Source of the DNA: JAVVEW01 sp032251045
GTDB lineage: Bacteria; Pseudomonadota; Gammaproteobacteria; Methylococcales; Methylomonadaceae
DNA: 55,272 bases
Direction of reading: 5' to 3'
Assembly: GCA_032251045.1 (NCBI GenBank)
Contig: JAVVEW010000011.1
Coordinates: 1 to 55,272, forward strand
Made by a program: the position numbers and the translations under genes. The stretch's first letter is position 1. Every line of letters begins with the position of its first letter. The notes beneath the pieces were generated by a model. It was not told where the DNA came from. It searched no databases and was given only the letters and a program-made list of their open reading frames with translations. Below are positions 34,949 through 44,028 of the stretch, one piece after another.

Positions 34949-37912
34949 ATGTCGGTCACCGAATCCTTCTGGACCTCCTATCTTGCCGAGATTTACCTGA
35001 TTTATGGCGTTGCTTTTTACTTTTTGGCATTTGCCATTTATATGCAGCCACGCCAGCAAAAATTGCTGGCTTTTGGCGCTGACCTGATTTGGCTGGGCCG
35101 TTTTGGCCTGCTGCATGGCAGTACCGAATTTTATGATGCCTGGCTGTTGTTAAGCGAGGTGGCGCACCCGGTTCATAGTGTCATCGCGCAGGGGGTGTCG
35201 GTATTCTCCTATGCCATGCTGATGATCTTTGCTGGTAACGCCATCGCACGTTTTTATCCACTACCGCTGCTGCGGTTAGCTGCTGTTTACCCTTTCCTGA
35301 TCATCATCGCGCTGGCGTTTTGGAGTTGGCCCGAGTCGCTGTCCGACGATGCCTGGCTCCGTTTACTGCTGGGCTTCCCGGCCGCTGCAGGCGCGGGTAT
35401 CGCGCTGTTAATCGGCGCGGTTACTCTACGTCAAACCCCTGACACGCAACAGTTTTTTCCTCCCTTGTCGATTGCTGGCGGCGCGTTTTTCCTGTATGCC
35501 GTTTTGACCGGCCTGGTTTCTCAGCAAGGGCTGGTGCTTGGCGAAACGCAACTTTTGCAGTTGGTTGGCCTGCCGGTGCAACTGTTGCGTGCGGTCTGCG
35601 CATTGGTCGCCGCCGCAGCGATCGGTCATTTGTTGTTGCGTGTTAACGAAACGCAATTTCATAATGAACATCAGGCGCTGGCCCAGGCAAAGCGACTGAA
35701 CGCCAATCTGGAAGATCAAATCGCGCAGCGCACGCTTGAATTGGCTAAACGCAACCGCCAGTTGGAACGGGAAGTGGCCGAAAAAAATAACGCCGAACTG
35801 AACTTGCAGCAAAGTCAAGCGCTGTTACAGCGGGCACAAGCGGTAGGTCAGATCGGCAGCTGGCATTTTGACGCCAAGCAACAAGGTTTGCAGTGGAGTG
35901 ACGAAACCTATCGTATTTTTGGTCTGGATTTAGATACGCCGGTTAACTACAGCACCTTTCTCAGCTTTGTCCATCCCGAAGACCGCGAGCTGGTTGATCA
36001 AACTTGGCGTCTGGCGCAACAGGCGCAGCATTACGACCTGGAGCACCGCATCCTGGTGCAGGGTGAGGTCAAATGGGTGCGTGAACGTGCCGAATTGGTA
36101 TTTGACCGGCAGGGATATCTGCTCACCGGCCTGGGTACCGTACAAAACATCAGCGCCCGCAAACAGGCGGAATTACAACTGAAAGAAACCATACATGAGC
36201 TGGCGCTGGCCGAGCAACAGCAACGCGACCTGCGGCTGACCGCTGAATTTGAGCAAGGCCGCATGGCGGCTTTGTTATCGGCGATGAGCATTGGTATCTT
36301 GTTCGAGGATCAAGCCGGCCAGATTGAGTATGTCAATCAGGCTTTTTACAACCTGTGGGCTATCCCGGAAAACCTGGACCTAACCAATCTGCCCAGCCAG
36401 CATGTTCTTGAACATTCCACACATCGTTTCGCCCGGCCCGGTCATGCCTCCCGACATATCCTCAGGGTACTCGATACCCACGAAATCAGCGAGCGCTTTG
36501 AGCTGGAACTGGCCGATGGTCGGATTCTTACCCAGCTGTCTTACCCGGTTATCGCTCAGGAAGGTCATGGTATTGGCCGGCTTTGGATTTATGAAGACAT
36601 TACCCACCAGCGCCAGACCGCCGAACAATTGTTATACCTGGCCGAACATGACGCCTTGACCGGGCTGTGCAATCGCCGCCATTTTGAACAACAACTCACC
36701 CAGGTCATCACCGCGGAACGGCGCCTGGAACGCAAGTTTGCCTTGCTGTATTTCGATCTCGATGAGTTCAAGCATATCAATGACAGCTTTGGCCATCGGG
36801 CCGGCGATACCGTGTTGGTACGCATTGCCAGCGAAGTTGCGGCCCTGGTGTGCGACGCTGATGTGTTTGCCCGCTTAGGCGGCGATGAATTTGCGATTAT
36901 CACGCATTTGCAACCCGGCGACGATACCCAGGAATTGCCGCGCCGGATTAGCCGCGCTATCAGCGCGCTGTCGTTTCGCTTTCGCGGCAGCAACTTGCGC
37001 ATCACCTGTAGTATCGGCATCGCCCTGTTTCCCGAGCATGGCAAAACGCTGGACAGCCTGGTGGCGCATGCCGACACGGCTATGTACCAAGCCAAACAAC
37101 AAGGCAAAAACACCTGGGCCGTGTATGATCCAGGCCGCGACTATTCCAGTGCCATGGTTGAACGCATGACCTGGCAACGCCGTATCGAACAAGCACTGCA
37201 TGAGGATTTATTCGAACTCTATTTCCAGGGGATTTTCACCTCCGACACGCAACAACTGGTGCATTTTGAAGTGTTGCTGAGAATGCGTGACCGCCAACAA
37301 CCCGATTCCATACTATTGCCCGGTCAGTTTATACCGGTGGCCGAGCACAGTGGACAAATCCTGGCCATTGACCGCTGGGTCTTGTTACACAGCGTGATGT
37401 TGTTACAACAACATCCACAGCTCCCGGCGCTAGCCGTAAATTTATCCGGTCGTTCGTTTGACGACCCTGAGCTTCCGGATTTCATTGACCAGTTACTTGA
37501 TCAGCATAAGGTTGCGCCATCGCGCCTGATTATCGAACTGACCGAAACCGAAGCGGTTTCCGATATCAAAGATGCGCAGCGTTTTATCGAACGCATCAAA
37601 CGCACGGGCTGTAAAGTGTGTCTGGACGATTTTGGCAGCGGCTTTTCCACCTTCGCCTATCTGAAATATCTGGATGTCGATATTCTGAAAGTTGACGGCT
37701 TGTTTATTCGCGACTTGCCTAACAACCATGAAAACCAGGTTTTTGTCAAAGCCATGACCGGCATCGCCCGAGGGCTTGATAAAGAAATTCTGGCCGAGTT
37801 TGTCGAAGACGCTGCCACACTGGCAATGTTGAATGACATGGGTGTAAAGCTGGTACAGGGTTATTATTTATCGCGCCCTTCGCCGGATTTTGCCGCTTTT
37901 TTGCCACGCTGA
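34949..37912 (+). CDS. Membrane-bound PAS-GGDEF-EAL c-di-GMP signalling protein
   Basis: This 987-residue protein makes or degrades cyclic di-GMP. About seven membrane helices (residues 12-225) form a sensor. A coiled coil (~235-285) leads to a PAS/PAC pair (~295-400; IGSWHFDAKQQGLQWSDE), a second PAS (~430-530), a GGDEF domain with intact GGDEF at ~644 and an EAL domain from ~755. The EAL motif is EVL (FEVLLRM, Glu ~774) and the DDFGSG motif at ~893 is present, so hydrolysis remains possible. The RxxD inhibitory site before GGDEF reads CDAD, so product inhibition is probably lost. The start ATG 34949 precedes the first helix; earlier in-frame ATG 34856 lies inside psd. Confidence 0.9.
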   Translation: MSVTESFWTSYLAEIYLIYGVAFYFLAFAIYMQPRQQKLLAFGADLIWLGRFGLLHGSTEFYDAWLLLSEVAHPVHSVIAQGVSVFSYAMLMIFAGNAIARFYPLPLLRLAAVYPFLIIIALAFWSWPESLSDDAWLRLLLGFPAAAGAGIALLIGAVTLRQTPDTQQFFPPLSIAGGAFFLYAVLTGLVSQQGLVLGETQLLQLVGLPVQLLRAVCALVAAAAIGHLLLRVNETQFHNEHQALAQAKRLNANLEDQIAQRTLELAKRNRQLEREVAEKNNAELNLQQSQALLQRAQAVGQIGSWHFDAKQQGLQWSDETYRIFGLDLDTPVNYSTFLSFVHPEDRELVDQTWRLAQQAQHYDLEHRILVQGEVKWVRERAELVFDRQGYLLTGLGTVQNISARKQAELQLKETIHELALAEQQQRDLRLTAEFEQGRMAALLSAMSIGILFEDQAGQIEYVNQAFYNLWAIPENLDLTNLPSQHVLEHSTHRFARPGHASRHILRVLDTHEISERFELELADGRILTQLSYPVIAQEGHGIGRLWIYEDITHQRQTAEQLLYLAEHDALTGLCNRRHFEQQLTQVITAERRLERKFALLYFDLDEFKHINDSFGHRAGDTVLVRIASEVAALVCDADVFARLGGDEFAIITHLQPGDDTQELPRRISRAISALSFRFRGSNLRITCSIGIALFPEHGKTLDSLVAHADTAMYQAKQQGKNTWAVYDPGRDYSSAMVERMTWQRRIEQALHEDLFELYFQGIFTSDTQQLVHFEVLLRMRDRQQPDSILLPGQFIPVAEHSGQILAIDRWVLLHSVMLLQQHPQLPALAVNLSGRSFDDPELPDFIDQLLDQHKVAPSRLIIELTETEAVSDIKDAQRFIERIKRTGCKVCLDDFGSGFSTFAYLKYLDVDILKVDGLFIRDLPNNHENQVFVKAMTGIARGLDKEILAEFVEDAATLAMLNDMGVKLVQGYYLSRPSPDFAAFLPR

Positions 37913-37940
37913 GTGGCGTTTTATCGCGAGTGCTAACAAC

Positions 37941-38590
37941 ATGAAACCATCATACAGACTGATTCTGCTGACCGGCATTGTCTTACTGACCGAAGCTCCG
38001 CTGGCCGGAGAAACGGTTGATGTGGGCCGGTTTTCCCAGAACGAGCTGAGTCACTGGCAAACCAAATCCTTTGCCGACCCGACCCAGTATGAGCTACGGC
38101 AAGAAAACGCTAAAACCGTACTGGTCGCCAACAGCAACAACAGCGCTTCCGGCTTGTTTCAGGAAATCACCATTGATCTTAAGCGCACGCCTTTTCTGAA
38201 CTGGTGCTGGCAGGTTATTGACTCGTTACCCAGTTTGCCCGAACAAACTAAAGCCGGGGATGATTATGCCGCACGCATTTATCTGATCAAACAAGGCGGC
38301 ATTTTCTTCTGGCAAACCAAAGCGCTTAATTTTGTCTGGTCGTCCGGGCAGGCAAAAGAAACCTTGTGGCCGAACGCCCCTTCGCCGACAACAGTGTGAT
38401 GATGCTGGCTGTACGCAGCAAAGATGACCACGGCTGGCAATGTGAAAAACGCGATCTTCGTGCTGACTGGCAACGCGCCTTCGGCGAGACGCCTGATAAG
38501 CTGGACGCCATCGCGCTCATGACCGACAGTGACAACAGCAACGGGAAAACCAAGGCTTATTATGGTGATATCTGGTTTTCTTCAAACTGA
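37941..38590 (+). pseudogene. DUF3047 family exported protein, interrupted by one frameshift
   Basis: The first frame starts MKPSYRLILLTGIVLL (signal peptide, cut near LAGE), continues as a DUF3047 protein (LNWCWQVIDSLP, DDYAARIYLI, ALNFVWSSGQAKETLWPN) and runs into TGA at 38399. The family sequence resumes in the next frame from PFADNSVMMLAV through RRAFGE-like QRAFGETPDKLDAIALMTD to AYYGDIWF, stopping at 38590. The break falls in CCCC at 38377-38380; one more C would restore WPNAPFADNS and a protein of about 216 residues. It may be a true mutation or a homopolymer error. Function of the family is unknown. It follows the GGDEF-EAL gene by 28 bases. Confidence 0.8.
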
Positions 38591-38674
38591 CAAACCAGAC
38601 AGCGTGCTGGTCATGAACTGCGTTATTTCGCCCTGCGGTTATGACCATGAAGGTAAAAAAAACGGGGTCTTGAA

Positions 38675-38692
38675 GGCAGCATCCATGCTGCC
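38675..38692. repeat. Perfect inverted repeat between DUF3047 and hsp20
   Basis: GGCAGCAT and ATGCTGCC are separated by CC. On the minus strand an eight-T run comes only after a further 11 bases, so it could be a weak terminator for hsp20 but is not a standard one. Confidence 0.35.
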
Positions 38693-38754
38693 GACATCCT
38701 CGCCAAGTGCTCCCAATGTCCTTTTTAGACGCCAATAGTGAGAATTACTGCGGT

Positions 38755-39186
38755 TTAATCCTGACTGACGGAAATTTTTCGAGGTTGCACCGCTTCCCGT
38801 TTGGGCAAGGTGATTTCCAGCACGCCGTGTTTGGATTTGGCGCTGATGCCTTCAGGGTCGGCCGAGTCCGGCAGACTGAAGCGACGGTAGAAGGAACCAA
38901 AAGTACGCTCGACGCGCTTGTAGTTCTCTTTCTCGGTGGTCGCTTCGGTTTTTTTCTCGCCTTTGATGGTCAATACGCCATTTTCCATGCTGACATCGAT
39001 CTGTTCCGGATCGACGCCGGGAATATCGGCGTGAATGACGAATTTGCCGCTTTCTTCCTTGATATCGACCGCCGGCGCCCACTCGGCGGTGGCAATCGAG
39101 CCTTCACCGGAACCTTGATAGGCCCGTTCCAGCTCGTGTTGCAGTTGATTCAACAATCCCCAGGGCTCGTAACGTGTAATGGCCAT
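38755..39186 (-). CDS. Hsp20/alpha-crystallin small heat-shock protein
   Basis: Small heat-shock proteins hold unfolded proteins in soluble complexes for refolding by DnaK and ClpB. The 143 residues have an N-terminal arm (YEPWGLLNQLQHELERAY), an alpha-crystallin domain from about 38 (WAPAVDIKEESGKFVIHADIPG) to about 130 (HGVLEITLPK), and a C-terminal tail with ISV in place of the IxI motif. AGGAGG precedes the start. A sigma-32-like promoter lies 77-104 bases upstream, overlapping the purL stop, so it can be induced independently. Confidence 0.95.
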   Translation of the reverse strand: MAITRYEPWGLLNQLQHELERAYQGSGEGSIATAEWAPAVDIKEESGKFVIHADIPGVDPEQIDVSMENGVLTIKGEKKTEATTEKENYKRVERTFGSFYRRFSLPDSADPEGISAKSKHGVLEITLPKREAVQPRKISVSQD

Positions 39187-39220
39187 AATTACCTCCTATC
39201 AAACGTTGAGTTAAGCCGTT

Positions 39221-39247
39221 GATAAGCCAGACAGTCTGGCTGTTATC
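39221..39247 (-). promoter_or_regulatory. Hairpin in the hsp20 leader
   Basis: AGCCAGA (39225-39231) pairs with TCTGGCT (39235-39241), and the flanks GATAA and TTATC (39221-39225, 39243-39247) can extend the stem past a one-base bulge. It lies between the heat-shock promoter and the ribosome site, so it should be transcribed. It does not include the Shine-Dalgarno, so it is not a classical RNA thermometer; an operator or mRNA-stability element is possible. Confidence 0.5.
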
Positions 39248-39262
39248 CCGGATTCACGTCTA

Positions 39263-39290
39263 AGATAGGGGCGGATTTGGCTGTTTCAAG
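39263..39290 (-). promoter_or_regulatory. Sigma-32-type heat-shock promoter of hsp20
   Basis: On the minus strand CTTGAAA (39290-39284) is followed after 12 bases by CCCCTATCT (39271-39263). This fits the sigma-32 consensus CTTGAA, 13-15 bases, CCCCATNT. It sits directly before hsp20; the -35 part overlaps the purL stop codon (39286-39288). Confidence 0.75.
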
Positions 39291-42200
39291 CAATAAATTT
39301 GCGTGCGTTAGTAAACAAACGCAGCCATGGCCCTTGTTCCGGCCAGTCATCGGGCCGCCATGGATATTGCACACTGCGGAAACAACGCTCAGGATGCGGC
39401 ATCATGATGGTGAAGCGGCCATCGCTGTTGGTCAGGCCGGTCACACCCAGCGCCGAACCGTTGGGGTTGGCCGGAAAACGTTCAGTCAGCTGCCCCTCTT
39501 TATCGACATAACACAAGGCCGCGCCGCCGGTTGCGATCAGCGCTTCGGCTTGGCCTCGGCTCAAGTCAGCCCGGCCTTCGCCATGAGCTACCACCACCGG
39601 CAAGCGCGAACCGGTCATGCCTGCAAACAACACCGATGGCGAATCGGTCACTTCCACCATCAACCAGCGCGCCTCGAATTGCTCGGACAGGTTACGCAGG
39701 AATCTTGGCCAATGCCCGGCGCCGGGAATCAAATCCTTCAGGCCGGACAGCATCTGGCAGCCGTTGCACACGCCCAAGGCAAATGTATCAGGACGCTGGA
39801 AAAAAGCACTGAACTGATCGCGGGCGCGGCTGTGATGCAGAATCGATTTCGCCCAGCCGCCGCCGGCACCCAATACATCGCCATAGGAAAAGCCGCCGCA
39901 GGCGGCCAGACCCTGGAAGTCGGCCAGGTCGATCGCGCCGGTCATGATGTCGGTGACGGTGACATCGACCGCACTGAAACCGGCTGTTGCAAACGCCGCC
40001 GCCATTTCGGCATGGCCGTTCACGCCTTGCTCGCGCAATACCGCAAGCTGAGGTTTTACGGTGTTGATATAAGGCGCAAGTACGTCCTCGGCCGGGTCGA
40101 ACGTCAGCTGGCTGGTCAGCCCTGGATCGTCATCATCCAGCAAGGCGTCATATTGCGCCACCGCGCAGTCGGGGTTATCACGCAATGCTTGCATTCGGTA
40201 ACTGACTTCCGACCAGATGCGCTGTAACGGTGCCCGTTTTTCCCGGAACAGCTCCTGACCCTGATGCTGAATCACCAGTTCCGGTTCGGCCAGGGTTTGA
40301 CCTAAATCATGGCAGATATCGCTCAGACCCTGCGCTTTCAGAATCTCGCTCACTTCGGCCAGATGTTCGGTTTTAACCTGAATCACCGCGCCCAGTTCTT
40401 CGTTGAATAGCGCGGCCAACGGCGCATCACCCAAGCGGGTGATATCCAGTTCCACACCGACCCGGCCGGCGAACAGCATTTCCGCAGCCGTGGCCAGCAA
40501 GCCGCCATCGGAGCGGTCGTGATAGGCTAACAGCAAATCCCGTTGGCGCAGTTCGGTGATTGCCTGGAAAAACGCCTTGAACAATTCCGGCTCATCGAGG
40601 TCCGGCGCTTGATTGCCCAGCTGGTTGTAAACCTGGGCCAGCACCGAACCACCCAAACGGTTTCTACCCTGCCCCAAATCCAGCAACAGCAACCGGCTTG
40701 CGCAGACTTTAAGCTGGGGCGTTAAGGTTTTGCGAATATCTTTGACGGTGGCGAAGGCGGTGATCACCACGGTTAAAGGCGAGGCGACCGTGTTGCCGTC
40801 CCAGACGGTTTTCATCGACAGCGAATCCTTGCCCACCGGAATGGCGATGCCCAAGGCCGGGCACAGTTCCTCGCCCACTGCCTTGACGGTATCGAACAAG
40901 GCCGCATCTTCGGTTTCGGTGCCCGCCGCCGCCATCCAGTTGGCGGACAGATTCACCTGGCTCAGCGTCTGAACATCGGCCGCCAGCAGATTGGTCAATG
41001 CCTCACCTACAGCCATGCGGCCCGACGCCGCGGCATCGATCAACGCCAACGGACTGCGCTCGCCCATGGCCATGGCCTCGCCGGTGTAGGACTTGAACCC
41101 GGTGGCGGTGACCGCGACATCGGCCACCGGCACTTGCCAGGGGCCGACCATTTGCTCGCGCGCCACCAGGCCGGTGACCGAGCGGTCGCCGATATGAATG
41201 AGAAAGCTTTTGTCGGCCACCGCCGGAAATGCCAGCACGCGCCGGATAGCTTCGGTCAGGTCAACCTCATGCAAAGATAAAGCCGGCAGGTTGGCCGGTT
41301 CATGGCGCGCCGTGCGCTGCATTTTCGGCGGTTTGCCGAACAACAGGGACATGGGGATATCGATCGGCGTGTCGCCCAATTCGGCGTCGGTCAGTTGTAA
41401 ATGCTCAGCTTCGGTAACTTCGCCGATCACCGCAAACGGACAATGCTCGCGCTGACACAGCGCGGAAAACTCGGCCAGCCGTTCCGGCAGCAAACCCACC
41501 ACATAGCGTTCCTGAGATTCGTTGCACCAAAGTTCCAACGGCGACAAGCTGCTATCGGCACTGGGCACTTTACGCAGCTCGAAACGACCGCCCCTACCGG
41601 CATCGTGTACCGTTTCCGGCACGGCATTGGCCAGGCCGCCGGCGCCGATGTCGTGGATGGCCAGAATCGGCGAGCCATCACCTTGGGCATTGCATTGGCT
41701 GATCACTTCCTGACAGCGGCGCTGCATTTCCGGATTGGCCCGCTGCACGGAGGCGAAATCCAGCTCCGCCGACACCTGACCCGAGGTTTGCGACGAAGCC
41801 GCGCCGCCACCCAGTCCGATGAGCATGGACGGGCCGCCCAGAATCACGATCAACGCGCCGGGCGGCAGTTTTTGTTTGTGGATCAGCTCGGGGCGGATAT
41901 GACCCAGGCCGCCGGCGATCATGACCGGTTTATGGAAACCGCGATAGCGACCCGATTCCGCGTCGGAATCGGCTTGCAGAAAAGTGCGGAAATAACCGGT
42001 CAAGCCGGGTCGGCCGAATTCATTGTTGAACGCCGCCGAACCCAACGGGCCATGCAGCATGATATCCAGTGCCGAGGCCATGCGTTCGGGCTTGCCGGGG
42101 TCAAGCTCCCAAGGCTGAATAAACTCTGGAATGCGTAAATGGGAGACGGAAAAACCGGACAACCCGGCCTTGGTCACGGAACCGCGCCCGGTGGCCGCTT

Positions 42201-43152
42201 CATCGCGAATTTCGCCGCCGGAACCGGTGGCGGCACCGGGAAACGGGGAAATCGCCGTGGGATGGTTGTGCGTTTCCACTTTCATCAGCATCGGCGCGGC
42301 TTCTTCGACAAAGCGGTATTCCCGGGTCTTGGCGTCGCGCAACCAGATCGGCGTCACCGGTCCTTCGACCACCGAAGCATTGTCATGATACGCCGACAAA
42401 ATACCCTGCGGCCTGGCCTCGGTACTTTTTTTGATCATTTGGAACAGCGAGCTGGCTTGAACCTTGCCATCCACGATCCAGTCGGCGTTGAAAATCTTAT
42501 GCCGGCAATGTTCGGAATTGGCCTGGGCGAACATCATCAGCTCGACATCGGTGGGATCGCGTTTCAGCTCGGTAAAGCTGGCGCAAAGATAGTCCATTTC
42601 ATCGTCGGACAAGGCCAGTCCTAAGCTCTGGTTGGCCTCGCTCAAGGCTTGCTTGCCTTGTGCCAGCACCGGCACCCGGGTTAACGACCGGGGCGGGGCA
42701 TGTTGAAACAAAACCGCCTCGATCTGGTTGCTATCGGTAACCACCACGTCAGTCATGCGGTCGTGACACAAGCCGTACAACGCCTGCCGCCCGGCCTCGG
42801 TCAAAGGCTTGGCCGTGACCCAGGCATATTCAACGCCGCGCTCGATACGCAGCACTTTGTCCAAACCGCAACGCCGGGCGATTTCCGTGGCCTTGCTGGA
42901 CCAGGGCGACTGAGTGCCGGGGCGCGGCAACACGATAAAGCCGGCATCGCCCTGAATGTCCGCAGGGGCTTCACCGTAGTCCAGCAATTCGTTTAACAAT
43001 GCCTGTTCCGCCGGGCTTAACGCGCCCGCTGTTTCGACGACATGCAGGAATCGGGCGGTGAGTTTGGCTTCGCCTGCCAGCTCAGGGATTTGCTTTAGAA
43101 TTTGGTCAATGCGGAAAGCGGTCAGCGCCTCAGCGCCGGGAATAATCAACAT
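39286..43152 (-). CDS. purL: Phosphoribosylformylglycinamidine synthase (large PurL)
   Basis: PurL converts formylglycinamide ribonucleotide to the amidine with glutamine and ATP, the fourth step of purine synthesis. The 1288 residues are the large single-chain form of gammaproteobacteria: N-terminal PurS-like domain, linker, two FGAM synthase halves (ETHNHPTAISPFPGAATGSGGEIRD near 300, split by the loop; IHDIGAGGLANAVPE near 500), and a C-terminal glutaminase with the nucleophile in FALGVCNGCQM and the His-Glu of MPHPERCFRSV. It seems monocistronic; the hsp20 heat-shock promoter is embedded at its 3' end. Confidence 0.97.
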   Translation of the reverse strand: MLIIPGAEALTAFRIDQILKQIPELAGEAKLTARFLHVVETAGALSPAEQALLNELLDYGEAPADIQGDAGFIVLPRPGTQSPWSSKATEIARRCGLDKVLRIERGVEYAWVTAKPLTEAGRQALYGLCHDRMTDVVVTDSNQIEAVLFQHAPPRSLTRVPVLAQGKQALSEANQSLGLALSDDEMDYLCASFTELKRDPTDVELMMFAQANSEHCRHKIFNADWIVDGKVQASSLFQMIKKSTEARPQGILSAYHDNASVVEGPVTPIWLRDAKTREYRFVEEAAPMLMKVETHNHPTAISPFPGAATGSGGEIRDEAATGRGSVTKAGLSGFSVSHLRIPEFIQPWELDPGKPERMASALDIMLHGPLGSAAFNNEFGRPGLTGYFRTFLQADSDAESGRYRGFHKPVMIAGGLGHIRPELIHKQKLPPGALIVILGGPSMLIGLGGGAASSQTSGQVSAELDFASVQRANPEMQRRCQEVISQCNAQGDGSPILAIHDIGAGGLANAVPETVHDAGRGGRFELRKVPSADSSLSPLELWCNESQERYVVGLLPERLAEFSALCQREHCPFAVIGEVTEAEHLQLTDAELGDTPIDIPMSLLFGKPPKMQRTARHEPANLPALSLHEVDLTEAIRRVLAFPAVADKSFLIHIGDRSVTGLVAREQMVGPWQVPVADVAVTATGFKSYTGEAMAMGERSPLALIDAAASGRMAVGEALTNLLAADVQTLSQVNLSANWMAAAGTETEDAALFDTVKAVGEELCPALGIAIPVGKDSLSMKTVWDGNTVASPLTVVITAFATVKDIRKTLTPQLKVCASRLLLLDLGQGRNRLGGSVLAQVYNQLGNQAPDLDEPELFKAFFQAITELRQRDLLLAYHDRSDGGLLATAAEMLFAGRVGVELDITRLGDAPLAALFNEELGAVIQVKTEHLAEVSEILKAQGLSDICHDLGQTLAEPELVIQHQGQELFREKRAPLQRIWSEVSYRMQALRDNPDCAVAQYDALLDDDDPGLTSQLTFDPAEDVLAPYINTVKPQLAVLREQGVNGHAEMAAAFATAGFSAVDVTVTDIMTGAIDLADFQGLAACGGFSYGDVLGAGGGWAKSILHHSRARDQFSAFFQRPDTFALGVCNGCQMLSGLKDLIPGAGHWPRFLRNLSEQFEARWLMVEVTDSPSVLFAGMTGSRLPVVVAHGEGRADLSRGQAEALIATGGAALCYVDKEGQLTERFPANPNGSALGVTGLTNSDGRFTIMMPHPERCFRSVQYPWRPDDWPEQGPWLRLFTNARKFIA

Positions 43153-43173
43153 GGTAAAACCTTAAAATATTCA

Positions 43174-43205
43174 TGGGGCGGATGCGCTTCGCTTCCCCAC
43201 CCTAC
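43174..43205. repeat. GTAGGGTGGGG-type dispersed repeat
   Basis: GGGGCGGATGCGC...GCTTCCCC forms an imperfect hairpin and on the minus strand begins GTAGGGTGGGG, like the common GTAGGGTGGGC...GCCCACC repeats of proteobacteria. It is upstream of purL in the 211-base gap to bamC; nothing else was seen in that gap. Confidence 0.45.
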
Positions 43206-43363
43206 AGCGTAACGGATTGGCAGTGTGGCCTTTCGGCCGTTAGTTAAAATGTTGGTTCGTTACCTCACCCCAACCTACGGCCCGTGTACGGCAAGTCTAA
43301 TAAACTCAAAACCAGTTCCGGCTATTGCTGAAACAGCCGGTAAAACAAGCTGTCGGTTTTCAT

Positions 43364-44023
43364 TTATTGAGCCAGTTCCTGTTGCAAGGTTGTTTGCAAT
43401 AATTCAATTAACTCAAGTGCTTGCGCACGGGTGTCAGGCTGCATCTGATTATTGACCAGCAAAACATCAACAGACTGTTTGGCTGGATTTTCGACCAGCT
43501 TCACGGTCATTTCCAGATCGCTGCCAACATTGTAGCGCCCGAGAAAAAACCTGATTTCATCCATGAAGCTTTCATCACTGGCGTTTTTCGAATCGGGCTG
43601 ATAGTAAATCAGGTAAGTACCTGCCTGACGATTGCGGGCGACAATCTCCACGCCTTGACGTGACAAACCTTTGCCCACCAATCGCCAGCTATAGCCCATG
43701 CCTTCATAAATCCGCAAGCCTACAGCTCCGCCCTGGTATTCAATGCGTGCCATGCGCGGCTGCTCGGATAAGCGCATGTCTCTAGGATCATCGGGCTGAC
43801 GTAAATCGTTTTTGGGGCCTGGCACAATAAAAGCGGCAGGAGGCGCTGACTGCGCTGCGGCATCAGGCTGGAATCTGGCGCGAATATCTTCTGGCAACTG
43901 CAAGGCGCTGATTTCAGTTTGGAATTGGTAATTTTTTTCCTTATCCGGAAACCAGGTTTTAATGGTCGTGCAAGCCGGCAATACCATCACCAGCACCCAA
44001 CAGAGTGTCTGAACCCAAATCAT
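43364..44023 (-). CDS. bamC: Outer-membrane assembly lipoprotein BamC (short form)
   Basis: BamC is a lipoprotein accessory of the BamA outer-membrane insertion machine. The 219 residues begin with a signal ending VLPAC (cysteine 18) and TTIKTWFPDKEKNYQFQTEI, the unstructured segment that contacts BamD. One helix-grip domain follows (about 95-215; RIEYQGGAVGLRIYEGMGYSW split at Y). E. coli BamC has two such domains and about 344 residues, so the second is missing. The start lies 5 bases after dapA, the same neighbour as in E. coli. Confidence 0.88.
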   Translation of the reverse strand: MIWVQTLCWVLVMVLPACTTIKTWFPDKEKNYQFQTEISALQLPEDIRARFQPDAAAQSAPPAAFIVPGPKNDLRQPDDPRDMRLSEQPRMARIEYQGGAVGLRIYEGMGYSWRLVGKGLSRQGVEIVARNRQAGTYLIYYQPDSKNASDESFMDEIRFFLGRYNVGSDLEMTVKLVENPAKQSVDVLLVNNQMQPDTRAQALELIELLQTTLQQELAQ

Positions 44024-44028
44024 AACGC

